Shown one piece after another: positions 14,301-29,300 of a DNA stretch of 64,000 nucleotides. The notes beneath the pieces are model-generated. The model did no database searches, was not told where the DNA came from, and worked only from the letters and a program-made list of their open reading frames with translations. Source of the DNA: Siphonodentalium dalli (taxonomy: Eukaryota; Mollusca; Scaphopoda; Gadilida; Siphonodentaliidae); assembly GCA_032622095.1 (NCBI GenBank), contig CP136068.1:136223989-136287988 (forward strand), given 5' to 3'. Within the stretch, counting starts at the first letter, position 1. Every line of letters starts with the position of its first letter. The translations under genes and the position numbers were made by a program.

Positions 14301-17300
14301 TAAATGTTCACAGATAGAGCGGTCTCATGTACATACTTTGTGCATCTCGCCGGATATTCTGTTGACTTCATCCAAGCCCTTCTGGTGGATTTGTTCTGGA
14401 GTCATATCTGTGGACGTCTGCCACTTGAGGTAGTCTTGGTAGAGTGATTTTCCTTGGTCACCAAAGTAGGCGAGACCATAACCGCGTCGTGTATGTGGCA
14501 TGTATGTCTGTAGTGATTAAATGAACATGGATAATGTTAACCTAAACAATTATTTAAACATAATTTGACGGTAGGGAAACTATTGGCAAATACACTAAGA
14601 ACCATAATACAGGCTTTATATACTATTGGTGCGTACTACCTAGGATGTGTATACCCTAAGTAATTTAATGCAATTAATTGCCAAATTGTGAAGGAATTAA
14701 TCGCATTGGCCATATGATACAGTCATTCGAACAAAACTCGACGGTAATTCATAAGAAATTGTCAATGACACTGTAGCTCAACTTGGGGAGGCGCTAATAA
14801 TTTTATACTGGCAGACGATAGAATGATAAAGAAGAAGGAAAGTAAAACAGTTTCAGTGAGTGGATTGTATTGTGTAAATGAAATTATTTTCATTTCGAAC
14901 ATTTCTCCAATAAATGTGGACTACATGGTGTGCCGATTGATTCAAATGTGAAATTCAAGATGGCTGCAGACGGCCATGTTTTTTAAAAACAAATTTCGGG
15001 AACTGCATAGAACAATATGATGTTTAGATGAGTGATGGTAGAGAGGTAATGTCGCAAGAGCTGTACTCGACCTTCACCTCAAAATTTGCAGGCACGTTAT
15101 ATTCAAATAATAAACGGGTCTTTTTCGGATGGTTTTTAGAACACCAAAGTGGGTGGAACATCTTGATATATAAGTCAAATTGCACATGCGGTTGGAATTG
15201 AGTCGATTTGAGATTACAGATGCGCGCCCTACGATTATACCATTTATTGAGGTCAAGGACGAGTATAGCTCTTGCGACATTACCCCGGTACCATAGTGGT
15301 GAGGGATGTGATATTTAGGGTGTGCCAAAGTATTTCAGTTATTAAAATAATAAAATCCAAGATGGCCGCTGACGACCATTTTTTTCAATGAAATTGGGAA
15401 AAAATTGTTGGATCCCAGCTAGAGGTCACCCGAAGATCCTTATGAAGTTTGGTCACGATCGGTTGAGGGATGTGGTCTGTAGGATGTGCCGAAATATGTA
15501 AAATTCAAGATGGACCCTGGCAGCCATGTATTTTAAAAACAAATTTCGGAAATAATCGATGGCTCCCACCTGGAGGTCACCTATGAAGTTTAGTGGCGAT
15601 CTGATGAGGGGTGTGGTCTATAGGGTGTTCCAAAGGATTTAGTTATGCAAAGAGTAAAATTCAAGATGGCTGCTGGCGGCCATGTTGTTCATCGAAAATC
15701 GTACACAAATCTTTAGTTCCCGTCTATAGGTGATCCTAAACATTCTTATACATTTTAAAAACATTACTCCAATAAATGCGGGCTGCAGGGTTCAAATTTG
15801 ATATCCAAAATGGCTGCTGGCGGCCATGCTTTTTAATGATTTTCGGAAAAAAATAAATGGCTCCCATCTAGATTTAACCCCCAAATATCCATATGAAGTT
15901 TGGTGATGATTGGAGGAGGGATGCGGTCTGTATAGAGAGCCACATGAAATTGTTGACGGACTGACGCGTGAACAACGGACAACTTAATAATAATTCGCCA
16001 TGGAAATTATTAAAGACCTTGCAAAATCTCAAGAGAAACTAATTACACACACCTGACATATATATTCTCACACTCATAACACTACTTAAATAATAATAAC
16101 ACTAAATACTATGAATAACAAAGCTACAACCTATGGTTGAGCTAACTCAAACTGGCAAGATACGGACACCCAAAGTAATTAAAGTTATGTTAAACACTTC
16201 GGTAGGATGATCAAATAAAAATGGAGAATAATCGTGTTCAAATTAGTTATTTTTACAAATATTATATCTAAATTGACAACACACACCGTCATTCGTATGT
16301 ATCAATTAAATGCAGCGAATCTCTACATTGAAATCATTTTCGTTAGTTTATTGCTGATGGATGCTTCCCGAATCGAGTATTAAATATTTACAATTGAGCG
16401 TAGTTCAGACGATGTTTTCTATGGAGTGGTACCGTCGATTTGCTTCAGAATTTCCGCGGTGTTAGTAGAATGTTGCATTCCTCCAATTGGCATAGTGACT
16501 GAATGCTAACTTATCAGTTTCACGCACGCGAACAAGTACATAATATGTCTTTAACTGTGCAATATAACATTTTGTAAAATTACAAAAGGTATTTCATTGT
16601 TTGATTAATCTTATACCACTTCCCAGCCAGATAAGTTTTGGGCTATTGACTGCGGACACACTTACCACAATAGCGAAGGCACAGTAGGTGTGACAATTTA
16701 TTATGGTGGAGTTTGATGACAATTGGTCGTCATAATTACATTGCCTTATCTAGCCATGTTGCCCGCTGAGTTTCCGCACAATGAGTCGACTGGACAAATT
16801 AACCTATTGCGTTTCACTCCACATATCATGCACGCAGTACGCTCAATTCATACGATCTCAATGCATTTAACTACTTAAATTAATTGTATGCGTATTAAGA
16901 CAGTTCCCGAATTGCATTTTTTATTTTTCGACGTTTGCGTGTTGAGTAAAGATCAACCGAGACAAGACATTCAGGTAGATAAATCATCGAGAGATGGACC
17001 GCGACGCTGGTAGAGCTTTGTAGACTCATTGGGTGAATATGCAGCCGGCGACATGCCCTGCTATTGCATTGTAATTATGACGACCAATTGTCATCAAACT
17101 CCGCCATAATATTGCACACCTATAATACTACGCCGTCGCTACTGCGGTACGTGTGCCCGCAGCCATTGGTCGTGGCCATCTTGGATTTAACACTAGAATC
17201 CATCGGTACACCCTGTAACCGCAATTTATTGGAGAATGCTTCGGAAATATACAGGTATGTTCACGATCAGTTCTAAATAATTGCTCGCGAATTTGAAAGA

Positions 17301-20300
17301 TATTCGATCAAAAACATGGCTGCCGACAGGCATTTTGAATTTGAATCCTTGCATCAATAACTATGTATTTCGGCATATCCTCCAGCCAACATTTTCCATC
17401 CAATTGATCTCAATCTTCAGACGGATCTTCAGGTTGACCTCGGGTATTACTTAAAGGTACACAATCCGATTTGAATCTTCAAAAGACGCTTTAGTTATCA
17501 TAATCGATTAATTACCAAACAAATAATGCTAACCACTATCAACTCTGGTATAAAGTTTTCCAAAACGTGTTATATATCAACATTTTTTCAACGCAATTTT
17601 GTATATAGAGTATGTAGATCGGTTCGTCAAATTGCTATTCCAGTTGATGAAAAATAATTAAAAACTTCGATATGTGAACTGTGAGCTTTGATCGGTGGCT
17701 TCTTCGACTCGAATCAAATATGTTTCACCAGAAGCCAAACGAAGAGTAATTTAGGAGCGTTAATTTGGACTTTGTATCTTTAAACAATTCAACTTTCCGC
17801 ATTCTTTATCGTTGAATGCAATGTATGATATTATCATCTGAAACTAAGCAAGCAATTATGGCAATATTGGATATATATAGTGTATGCTGGAGAAATGGAA
17901 CCGTGGACACATCTTTATAATGATATATCTGTTGATAGAGCGTAAGACAGCGAAGAGCAGCCAGGTAGTTATTATACCTTTATTAATCAACTCACTTGAT
18001 AAATCTTGGCACATGTACTTTGATAACAAACCAGTCAAGTACTTTTCCATCAACCTTATTGAAATTCGCGCAGTATTATGTTTCGCTCAGTTTTGAATTC
18101 GCGCACTTTGAATTCGCACACCGTGCTGCGCGTAATCAAAACTGACAAACATATTTTCGTAAACGACTTGTATGATAGATAAAGTTGTATCTGACGACAG
18201 TTTCAGTTCTTAATCGTTCATGAAGGTAACTATGTATATTAAAGACCACCGCAACGAAAATTAATATCGAGTAAATTGTAACTGCATCAACATTTTGTTG
18301 AGAAGATGGGTGGTTATGTGGTCAAAATATTCATTCTGACATCCACATAGTTATGGACATCAATGAAATGAACTTTAAAGAAGTACACACATAATACAAC
18401 CACGTATGCGACTGACTTGAGATAAAATCAACATGTGGCTGCGAGTGTTTCAAACAGCCGGGTTGACATATTATCTGACGACATGGCCACGTTGTTACTG
18501 CATGGTGTGGATGTGGGTTGAAATATTTAACTGACGACATGGCCACGTTGTTACTCCATGGTGTGGATATGGGTTGAAATATTTAACTGACGACATGACC
18601 ACGTTGTTACTCCATGGTGTGGATATGGTTGACATATTTAACTGGCGACCTGGCCACGTTGTTACTCCATGGTGTGGATATGGGTTGAAATATTTAACTG
18701 ACGAAATGGCCACGTTGTTACTGCATGGTGTGGATATGGTTTGAAATATTTAACTGACGACATGGCCACGTTGTTACTGCATGGTGTGGATATGGTTGAA
18801 ATATTTAACTGACGACATGGCCACATTGTTACTCCATGGTGTGGGTATGGAGATATTCATTCGTGTTCCTGGCTCCCTTCGTACGGAGTATGTGCATGTC
18901 TTCCAAAGATTGCAACATCTAAGACTTTACCATGATTTACATATGCACGATGGTGCATACACGCATGTCAATATAATTGTCTATATTCAGTCCAACCGTC
19001 TGCAATGCAATGTATATATGTAGATATAATATTACTCAATAACATAGCGGATTTCCCCTGTGATTTGGTATAATCTCAGGAGTCATAGTATTTTTGCTCA
19101 GTTTTAAATTCGCGCACGAATCGATGCGCGGAAAATGGTATTGTGCGAATTTAAAAACGAATAAGGTATTTACATTTGTTCGCACACAGGTGTGATACAT
19201 GCTCTCTATTCATACCATATGAGGAAAGACTGACAAGAAACGCTCTTTATTATTTCGTGATGAAGAAAATTTAATGGCTCTAATAAGCCTCAGTGGTATT
19301 ATGCAGTGTGGTCAAATGTTTTTCACTAACCTCAGTAATGAATTCGTTGACTTCTTGGTATTTTTCCAAAAGCTTTCGAGTAGCATTCGCACCCATAGCC
19401 TTCATTAACTCTCTGTGGACAGAAAGACATATAACATTGGTGTTACATAGCCTTCATTAACACTATATGAGGACAGAATAGACATACACACAATTATGAT
19501 GATGTTACATAGGCTTCATTAACACTATGTGAGGAAAGAAAGAGACATATGACGATGACACAAGTATGATGATGTTATATAATCTTCATTAACACTATGT
19601 AAGGACATAATAGACACATAACGATGGCATGATTATGATGATGTTACATCGCCTTCATTAACACTATGTAAGGACATAATAGACATATGACGATGACATG
19701 ATTGTGATGATACATAACCTTCATTAATAATATGTGACGACATAATAGACACATAACGATGGCATGATTATGATGATGTTACATCGCCTTCATTAATACT
19801 ATGTGAGGACAGAAAGAGGCATATAACGATGAAATAATTATGATGATGTTACATAGCCGTTATTAACACTATGTGAGGACAGAAAGAGACACATAACGAT
19901 GACATAAATATGATGATGTTACATAGCCTTCATTAACACTATGTGAAGAGAGAAAGAGACATACAACGATGACATAATTATGATGATGTTACATAGCCTT
20001 CATTAATACTATGTGAGAACAGAAAGAGACATATACCGATGAAATAATTATGATGATGTTACATAGCCGTTATTAACACTATGTGAGGACAGAAAGAGAC
20101 ACATAACGATGACATAAATATGATGATGTTACATAGCCTTCATTAACACTATGTGAGGACAAACATAGACATATGACGATGACATAATTATGTTGATGTT
20201 AAATAGCCTTCATTAATACTATGTGAGGACATAATATACATATAACGATGACATAATTATGATGATGTTACATAGCCTTCATTAACACTATGTGAAGAGA

Positions 20301-23300
20301 GAAAGAGACATATAACGATGTCATAATGATGATGTTACATAGTCTTCATTAACGCTATGTGAGGACATAATATACATATAACGATGACATAATTATGATG
20401 ATGTTACATAGCCTTCATTAACACTATGTGAAGAGAGAAAGAGACATATAACGATGTCATAATGATGATGTTACATAGTCTTCATTAACGCTATGTGAGG
20501 ACATAATATACATATAACGATGACATAATTATGATGATGTTACATAGCCTTCATTAACACTATGTGAAGAGAGAAAGAGACATATAACGATGTCATAATG
20601 ATGATGTTACATAGTCTTCATTAACGCTATGTGAGGACATAATATACATATAACGATGACATAATTATGATGATGTTACATAGCCTTCATTAACACTATG
20701 TGAAGAGAGAAAGAGACATATAACGATGTCATAATGATGATGTTACATAGTCTTCATTAACGCTATGTGAGGACATAATAGACACATAACGATGGCACAA
20801 TTATGATGATGTAACATAGCCTTCATTAACACTATGTGAGGACAGAAAGAGACATATAACGATGGCATAATTATGATGATGTTACATAGCCTTCATTAAC
20901 ACCATGTAAGGACATACATGTAATAGACTGTGGGGTCTATGTGCAGTGGAATGATTTCCCTGTGAAATTCACCATATCCGCGGTTGTATCCACCCATATA
21001 ACTGACAACGTCGCGAAAAGAGCTAGAGGCTGAAACGACGATAAAGACCAACTACACAGAATTAAACATTTCAGATGTATACGTGAACACTACATGTATG
21101 CAGGGACGTGGCGACAGGGACAGTGGGGGTTCATCAGTTCAAATTGTCATGACTGACACAAATTAGATAGAAATTGTACACCACAGATACATGTAAGTGG
21201 AAGTTGTCACCAGTGTTTGATATTCCATCCAATAGTTAGGTCGGTATTTTGTTGTTTATAGACCAACAGTTGCATATTTTTTATATTTATTGGTCAACAT
21301 TTGAGTATTGTATGGTCATCAGTTGGTTGTATAGGTAACCAATAAGTGGTAAGTGGGTGTCTGACCAGGTAACACATCATGTAGGGATATCGAAAATCAC
21401 ACCTAGCATCCCGGAATCACAGTAAAAAGTCATAATGAAATGCTGGCTGACGACTCGAAAGCTTTTTGATATGTCAAATTAGGATAAGGTGAAAGAAAAA
21501 TGGCCTGAAACCAATTAGTCATTTAACATTTTATCACAAAGTGAAGTTGGTACCAAATACACGGATGACAAGAGAAAGAAGAGGGAATCTGTAAAGCATA
21601 TGAAAATAGGGGAAACATAATGGAACAGTGACCTAATTTTGTGCAGATACCTGATTCATCGTTCACTTGCTATACATTTAGCGTGGAGAGCAGTGGCTCT
21701 GAGCGGTTTTACAAAATATGGAAAATAATAAAACCCAAAAGTAAAATGTTATAATGTATAAATGAAATCACCAGAGAAGGAAAAGAGAACGAGAGGCCGA
21801 TAACGATCGGCAGATGTTTTGCCCATACCTTTGCGATAGTGATCAGCTATTTTCAGCTTGGATGACAAACTCCATAAGCCATAACTGCATTTAAAAAAAC
21901 GAATCAAACCCAAATTCGAATTCTAACTGTATTTTGGGCTGAGAAACTCACATACCAAATTTACATACATCTTAATAAAATGAGATATATCAGATGAAAG
22001 GTATTTCTGTTAAAGTATCAGGAATGTTGAGAAGGGTTCATTTTTAACTACAAAAATCCATACAAGGGAAGGAGAAACCTGGTAATATAATAGGAGAATG
22101 ATTACATGAAAAATATACAAAAGCATAAAATTGATGACCAGGGTTAATAATTTTAACTCTATAAAAGTAGGGGACTGTACCAGGTATGTCACTTGAATAT
22201 TGCATTGATATGCTAAACCAGAGTTGATAAACACTGGGCCAACACTGTCCACACACTATGAAAATGCAATAAAAAACAGACAGCTATTAAAGTCTGCTTA
22301 AATTCTAAAGAACACCTTTACAAATCAAAAATAGACTATTCCAATTTATACTTTTAGAACTGAATGGGAGAGTCTATTGATTCATGAATGGGTTACACTT
22401 TACACTGATGGCTAAAAATAACTCTAATTCCATAATACAGCTTTACCTCTTGTCTCTCTCTCTCTCAGAGCTAAACTATTATCACTGGTAATTAATTGTA
22501 GATTGCTCTGGTTATCTTGTGAGCCTAAAAATCTCAAATCTGTTCAATTGTTAGTTGAAAAAGGGCCATAACTCTGGTATAAAATATCGGTCTGTATTTT
22601 GAGTAGATAAACTCACATACCAAATTTGGTTCCTATCAGATGAAAAATGGCTGATTTATCGAAGCATGCATGAATTCTATGTCAAAGGGCAATAACTCCA
22701 TTAAAAATATCAGATCAAACCCATATTCGAACTCAATCTGTATTTTGGGCTGAGAAACCCATATGCAAAATTTGGTTCCGATCGGATAGAAAATGTTTTA
22801 GTTATCGCATTATGCGTAAAGTGTCTACGGACGGACAGACGGACGGACATACAGACAGAGAGACAGACGGACGGACAAACGACGAGTGGTCAATGCGGAC
22901 GTCGACACTATGTGTACCATACTATGGTATGGGTACACATAAAAAGCCAATAAGATCTTCATCAGTTGTAAGTTGCTAACTCGTGCCATACTAAACGTAT
23001 GAACACACACCTTTCGACCTTTAATTGCAAGAATTTGTACTAAAGGTTAGCTTGGTTGTTCACGTTAAAAAATGCAGATCTTATCTAAAATAATCGACGC
23101 GCCATAACTCTCCAGGGAAAGACGAAAAAGGGCCCACCTATGGGCAGCCATTCGGTCGGAAATTACACGAAATAAAAGTTAATGGTGGTTTGTAAAACAA
23201 CTACAATCTATTTCAAAACAATAGTCTCCATTTTCAAACCAATGGTCGTTCTTTGATTCAATAAGAGACAATTACGTGTTAACAGACATAGATTCACAAT

Positions 23301-26300
23301 CAACGTTGACCGATGCAAAATTAATGTTCTATTTTAATTTAATAGTATCCTTTGTTCAACTAATATCTAATAACAAACAATTAATACAGCTTTGCTCATA
23401 TTCCGTAAACGTACATTCCGTTTCAATAGCCATATTTCAAACCAATAGACGATTTCTCACGATCAGTGATTATCGTTATCAAACTAATAGACCTTATTGT
23501 AAAACTAATAACTCATTGTAAAACTAATAAATAAAACCATAATTAACTTATTGTAAAACTAATAACCTATTGTAAAATTAATAGACCTTATTGTAAAACT
23601 AATAACTTATAGTAAAACCTATATCTAAAACCGTCATTAACTTATTGTAAAACTAATAACTTATTGTAAAATTAATAGACCTTATTGTAAAACTAATAAT
23701 CAATAGACATATTTTAAACCAATATACTATTTCCCACGATCAATGATTATCGTTATCAAACTAATATCTAATAGCGGAATCAACTATTTCAGGTCAAACC
23801 AATGAGCTCATTTGAAATTAATGATTAAAACACAAACCTATAAGCAATTCGTAAATTAACGCTAGGGGCGCTGGCCACCAATTTTGTTCGCAAAATCCGT
23901 GACGTCAGAAATATAGAAATAAACATGGGAGTTCCCAATGTCATGTCGATGTGACGATTTGGAATATGAGTTCACTCGGTGCAAATCAAACGACGATAAA
24001 TATTCACTATAATATATAGGACATATAGTGGAGTAGATTAAGTCAAATTTTCAAGGCAGTTGTTCAAATTGTTACTAAAGCATGAAACTTTGCACATATG
24101 TACATCTTCTTTAATATTAGATATGGAGCCACGCTGAAATTCTCTTTTTAAGGGGTTTTCCAAATTTATAGAGCGTTTCGTGATTATATTATTTAATAAA
24201 TGTCGCAATTAATCTCACCATGAAATATACGATTTAAAATTAGGCATATTCAGTTCGTATGACTCTGAGAGATATAATGCCACATTTTAAGGGTAAAATT
24301 GGAACTCCCCGCCCAAGATGGTCGTTAAAATGACAGCTGAAAGAGGGAATTTGACGTTTTTTCGCTAATATCTTCTAGATCAGGTTCTGCTGTATGGAAC
24401 TGGTTCGGAAATGTGACTTCATTTTGTATTGCTCATGTTAAGAGATAATTGGAGCAAAGAATATATGTCATTCGTATGATCCAAGTCCCTCCCGCGATCC
24501 CTCAATAATTCGATTATACATAACTCGGTATGAAATTTAACCAAATATCACCGTTATGAATCTAGTCATATTTTAACAAGAATTGGACAGAACTTTGCAA
24601 ATTATGACATACAATTACTTATGAATTTTTGCGCTTAAGTGCAAATAGTTTACGTTTAATCACAAATCATTTGCGCTTAAGCCTGCAAATAGCGTGTCTG
24701 TCATTTGCAGAATGAGCTCCACAGAGGGTGAATTTAGTGATGCTACCCTGCATAGCGGGCTAGCATAACTAAATTCACCCTCTGGGGACCTCATTCTGCT
24801 TAGGCCTCATTTTCTGGGAAGTAACTATGGTATCAAATTAACATTGTTTTTAGTTACGTTTTCCCATTTGGGAAGTTTCTATATCCCTTAATTTGCAGAA
24901 GATAAAATCCATAATCGAGGCTCCAAATGGGTGAACATCACCAACTTCAACTGGGGAACTTCAATCTTATCATAGGACTGCCATAGCAGTTGAGGGCCCT
25001 AAGCAGAATGAGGCCCACAGAGGGTAAATTTAGTGATGCTAGCCCACTATGCGGTGTAGCGTCACTAAATTCACCCTCTGGGGACCTCATTCTACAAATG
25101 ACAGACACGATATTTGCAGGCTTGCACTCAAGTCTATATACCTGTAGGCCCATCATACAAGGGAATCAATCCCCAGTGATCCCTAGATACCAGTACCTTT
25201 TATGACCATGGAAATGGTATATATCTGTACAGGATATGTCTCTTTTATAAAATGTAATAGATCTCTGGGATGGAGGCACAAATTCTTAGGGACAGGGATG
25301 CTGATAATATGAAAATATGTTCTATATGTTCTATTCAATAAGTACATGTACACCACGAGGGAAGCAAGCCACCAGTAACCCCTAATTCCCCTTCTATGAC
25401 CATGGAAATGGTATATATTTTTGCAGGAGATGTCCCTTTAATAAAATATACTAGAGCTTTGGGAATGAGGCACCAATTTTTGGGACACCAGAGACAGAGA
25501 TGCTTTTGACTTTTCAACTTTCGAGTCTGTATGGGCTACTACTATGGGCCCATAATAATATACTATGAGATGGACTCCATCATTCACAATCAGAGGGAAG
25601 TAAAGGAGTGTTAGGTATTTGCGCTTAAGCGCAAATGATTTTCACTTAAGCGCAAACAAATTGATAGACACATATTTGTGCTCAAGCGCAAATGACATTC
25701 GCTTAAGCCCAAATTATTTATGTTTAAGCTTAATATTTGTGCTTGAGCGCAAATAAATAATAAATGTGAAAAGGGCCTCCCATAAGTAAGAGGGGACTCT
25801 AAATTTCTTGAACATTGAAATTCCCTTTGTTTGAGAATTTGTATATGTTTATATTGAATATTCTCATTAAATAATTATTCTGTGTGTTTCAAAAGAAATC
25901 AGAATAAATTGTTATTGTTTTTAAGTATTGGTTATAGATAACAGTTAATTAGATTGACTCCCCTCTTCCAAGATGCATTCTTACTGTGGAAAACCGATCG
26001 CCCAAGCGATTCACCCAGGTCTGTTGGATGGCTCAAACGACTTTTTCTACTATGGCCAGTTTGTACCCTTGATTTGAATGACACATTTAATTGTTTCGTA
26101 CCATGTTTTTTGTCATTTCACACCATATATTGGTATGTTTCATTGATTCCCAAAAATGATGAATGGTCATTCGTACATGTGAAAAATTATATTAATCGTG
26201 TTAACTTAATGAGAGTGAACATGATCATGATTTAACGTTCGTGATGATGACAACCCGACATTTACATGCTAACATATTTCTTTCTTTTTTTTTCGAAACA

Positions 26301-29300
26301 AAATGAACCAATCGAAATTGTCGCGACAAAGTTAAAGATGCATAATCCGAATTAACGCTTGAATATTACTATTTCCTTGGCTTCGGGTAAAACATATGTG
26401 ATTTGAGTTGAGGAACCCACCCATCAAAGCTGAGAATGATCAGATATTGATTTTTGAAATCTATTATTTTTTACCATCGATAATTTTTTAGTGGCCCAAT
26501 AAAAAGTCGAAAGAGGACGGATGAAGATGGATAACTCAAAAAGCAAGTGGCTTTTGTTGTGTCAGATATTTGACAAACCCGCAAAATTTCATTGAACAAA
26601 ATATTGACAAATAACAGGTTTTGGGCAATTGTATACTATATTTGACTGGTTAGCATTATTTTTGGGGCATTAATCGATTCTGGTAAACGAAGTGGCATTT
26701 AAAACGTTGGGAACCATCGAATCGGACTGAGTACCTTTAATGTCATTTAAAAAAAAAATAATACCGGTATACTCAAAGGTACGAATTGTCGAAATGATAC
26801 AGGAACTGGTATGAAATGTCCAGAACCCTGGTGCGAAACATCTCCATGTTAAACTTCCATGGTATGAAATGCCAGCAACCTATTCATCCATTGGACATTA
26901 TCATTTATTTCCAATGGGCATGGATACGAGTCTCCCATTGGGGAGGGGGTCCACCTTGATACATGTATGTTCCGACAGCACCCCATTGGAAGGAAGTTTC
27001 CTACAGATGGCTACAGGGTAAATGTATATCGGTCCAAAATTTGTTCGAAAATTATTAATTAGATATGACATTTTTGCACGATATGGCTTGTTATCAAACT
27101 CCATTTGTACTTAGCTGAATATCACTTCAATTTGCCCTAAATCGAGTAATATCATTTTACGACATCACTAATTAAGAGTAATACATGTATGATTTTATGA
27201 CATCACGATCTGAGTAATACACGGTATGGCTTTGACATGGTGTAATTCTATTTCACTATTAGAATAGGCATAGATACCAATTTTTTGTGATGTCACTCAT
27301 TAGAAAAAGTTGTCAATATTACACTGTTACTAAGAGGCGAACTACCGTAATTAATAGATACATGTAGGGTATTACTTGGTTGGTTTGATATTATAGGCCT
27401 GATTTCAGTCCTCAGTAGCCTAATATCAGCCTTCGTCGTCAGGCTGATTGTGATATGAGGTTACCTCAGGGTGATATAGGGCCTAATATCAAACCAACGA
27501 TGTTGGTGCTGCTAGTCTACAGGGTCACTGTCTCGTTGTTCCCCTTGCCGAGGAGATATAAATGGATACAGGACGTTTTGTATCATCTTAAGTCATTTCG
27601 TACCATATTTTTGGTAGTTTCGTACCATATTTTTTGTAGTTTCATACCTTATTGTTTGGTCGTTTCTTACCATGTAGGAAATCAATTGGTCATTTCGTAC
27701 CATGTTACTACATGTATGTCACACCATATGGAAACAATTAAATGATTTTCTACAAAGTACGAAATAAAAAAAAGTAACCAAACAATCCGGTACCCTACCG
27801 TTATGTAAAACCAAAAATTATGGTATGGATTACTATGGAACGACCATGGTTATGGATTCAAATAATGAAATAATGAAGAAGTCACTGCAGTTGTATATAT
27901 CATTTATGTGGTCACAATATATGCATGTATAATGCAACCTGTAAGTTGACATAACCTCTGTTCTAGTTGGCTTATGATTGAGTTCTGAAGTGCTCTTCGC
28001 ACTGTCAGGTTTACTTGATCAATACTCCAGCAATGTTCAGAATCCGATTCCACGACGCTCGTATGAAACGTCTAGAAAATAGAATCCATATTTAATAAAT
28101 CCTTCAGACATTCAATATTACCGATCGCCTGAATCAACATCTGACAGTAGATCGAACTATTATCTTACGGTGTTAGAGATGTTGTTGTTGTTATTGTTGA
28201 CATAATCATATTCATACTGCTGTTGTTAGTACTTGTCGAACACATCCTAAGTTCTCCACCGGATTTTGACAGACAATCCCTGCATCTGGATCTGGATGAT
28301 GTACGCGTATGATCCTCGCGGATGTGTAGAACGCCGGGAGAGAGAGAATTATGTTCTTTGCGGGACTGTTGAGTTGTCCGCTGCTGTTCTATTTTGAATT
28401 TCGCATGCGTCCATCTCGTTTAGAGTGTTCCACTGAATAATTGTCCGTGGGAAGAATGAATTTGAGTATTCAGCAGAGTTTGTCACCAGTGGCTCTTACC
28501 GGTAGGACAGTGAATTATTACATTCCTGTTTTTGAGACTATATTTGTGGCACTGAAATCTGCAAATTTCTTGGCTCGGATTTTTCTGCCCACCTTTTTTG
28601 GTTAAGCACTGAGTGTTTACAGCCGACACCGCCCCTTATCCATCTTGTGAAAGAGCTCCAGCCTTTCCTTCTTTCTTCGAGTGGTCTTATCTCGCAGTCA
28701 TTCATCAGTTTGGCAATGTCCTTCGATTGGTAATTGCCGGTCATGAGCCGTACAGCTCTTCTCTGTATTCTCTCCAGGGCGTCGATGTTCTGCTGCTGGT
28801 GAGGATCCCACATGACAGCTGCGTATTCCAGCGACGATCTTACGAGTGTCTCATACGCTACGCATTTACTCTTGAATGGTGCCTTCCTACGGTTTCTTCT
28901 GATGAATCCGAGCGTGCTGTTAGCCTTCTTCGTGATCTTGTCTATCTTTGGCAACCATTTCATATCGTTTGAGAGCATGACTCCAAGATATGGTGATTGA
29001 GTGACGCTTTGTATGATCTGGGTTCTGAGCTGGTACATGTAGGTCAGTTGGGAACAGTGATAATCACAGTAATACTGACAGTGATTTCAGATAATGACAG
29101 TGAATGAGTGATACATTAAGTGATCAACATCATACTAGTAGTAGTACAGTCCTCAAATTCGGTTGTTTAATTCAGATCTTCTGGGTCAATAATAATGACA
29201 ATATTAAAAAGAAGGTCTCAATTGGATCTTCGGTATCTGCTACAGGTACAGGATATAGTCCACAGTCCGTATATCATCGCAGTTTTCATGTTCAGGGTCA

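Larger units (their letters stand above)
14508..19330. other. Intron between exons 7 and 8
   Basis: Repeat-filled. Contents: the 'aagatggc' tandem block (14940-15960), an inverted TTAAAG-family copy (16183-16556), a palindrome (16635-17175), a TTAAAGGTACTC MITE (17451-17787) and the 57-bp array (18440-18850). No further DUF885 exon is needed here, because exons 7 and 8 join in phase 0. Confidence 0.6.

Noticed and set aside
18440-18850. 57-bp array as a further exon-edge array
   Set aside because: It lies about 480 bp from exon 7 and its unit does not resemble the exon 7 donor edge, so I treat it as an ordinary minisatellite.
28538-29038. 166-codon frame as a host gene
   Set aside because: It matches the C-terminal part of non-LTR reverse transcriptases, lacks the catalytic region and continues in other frames past a stop.
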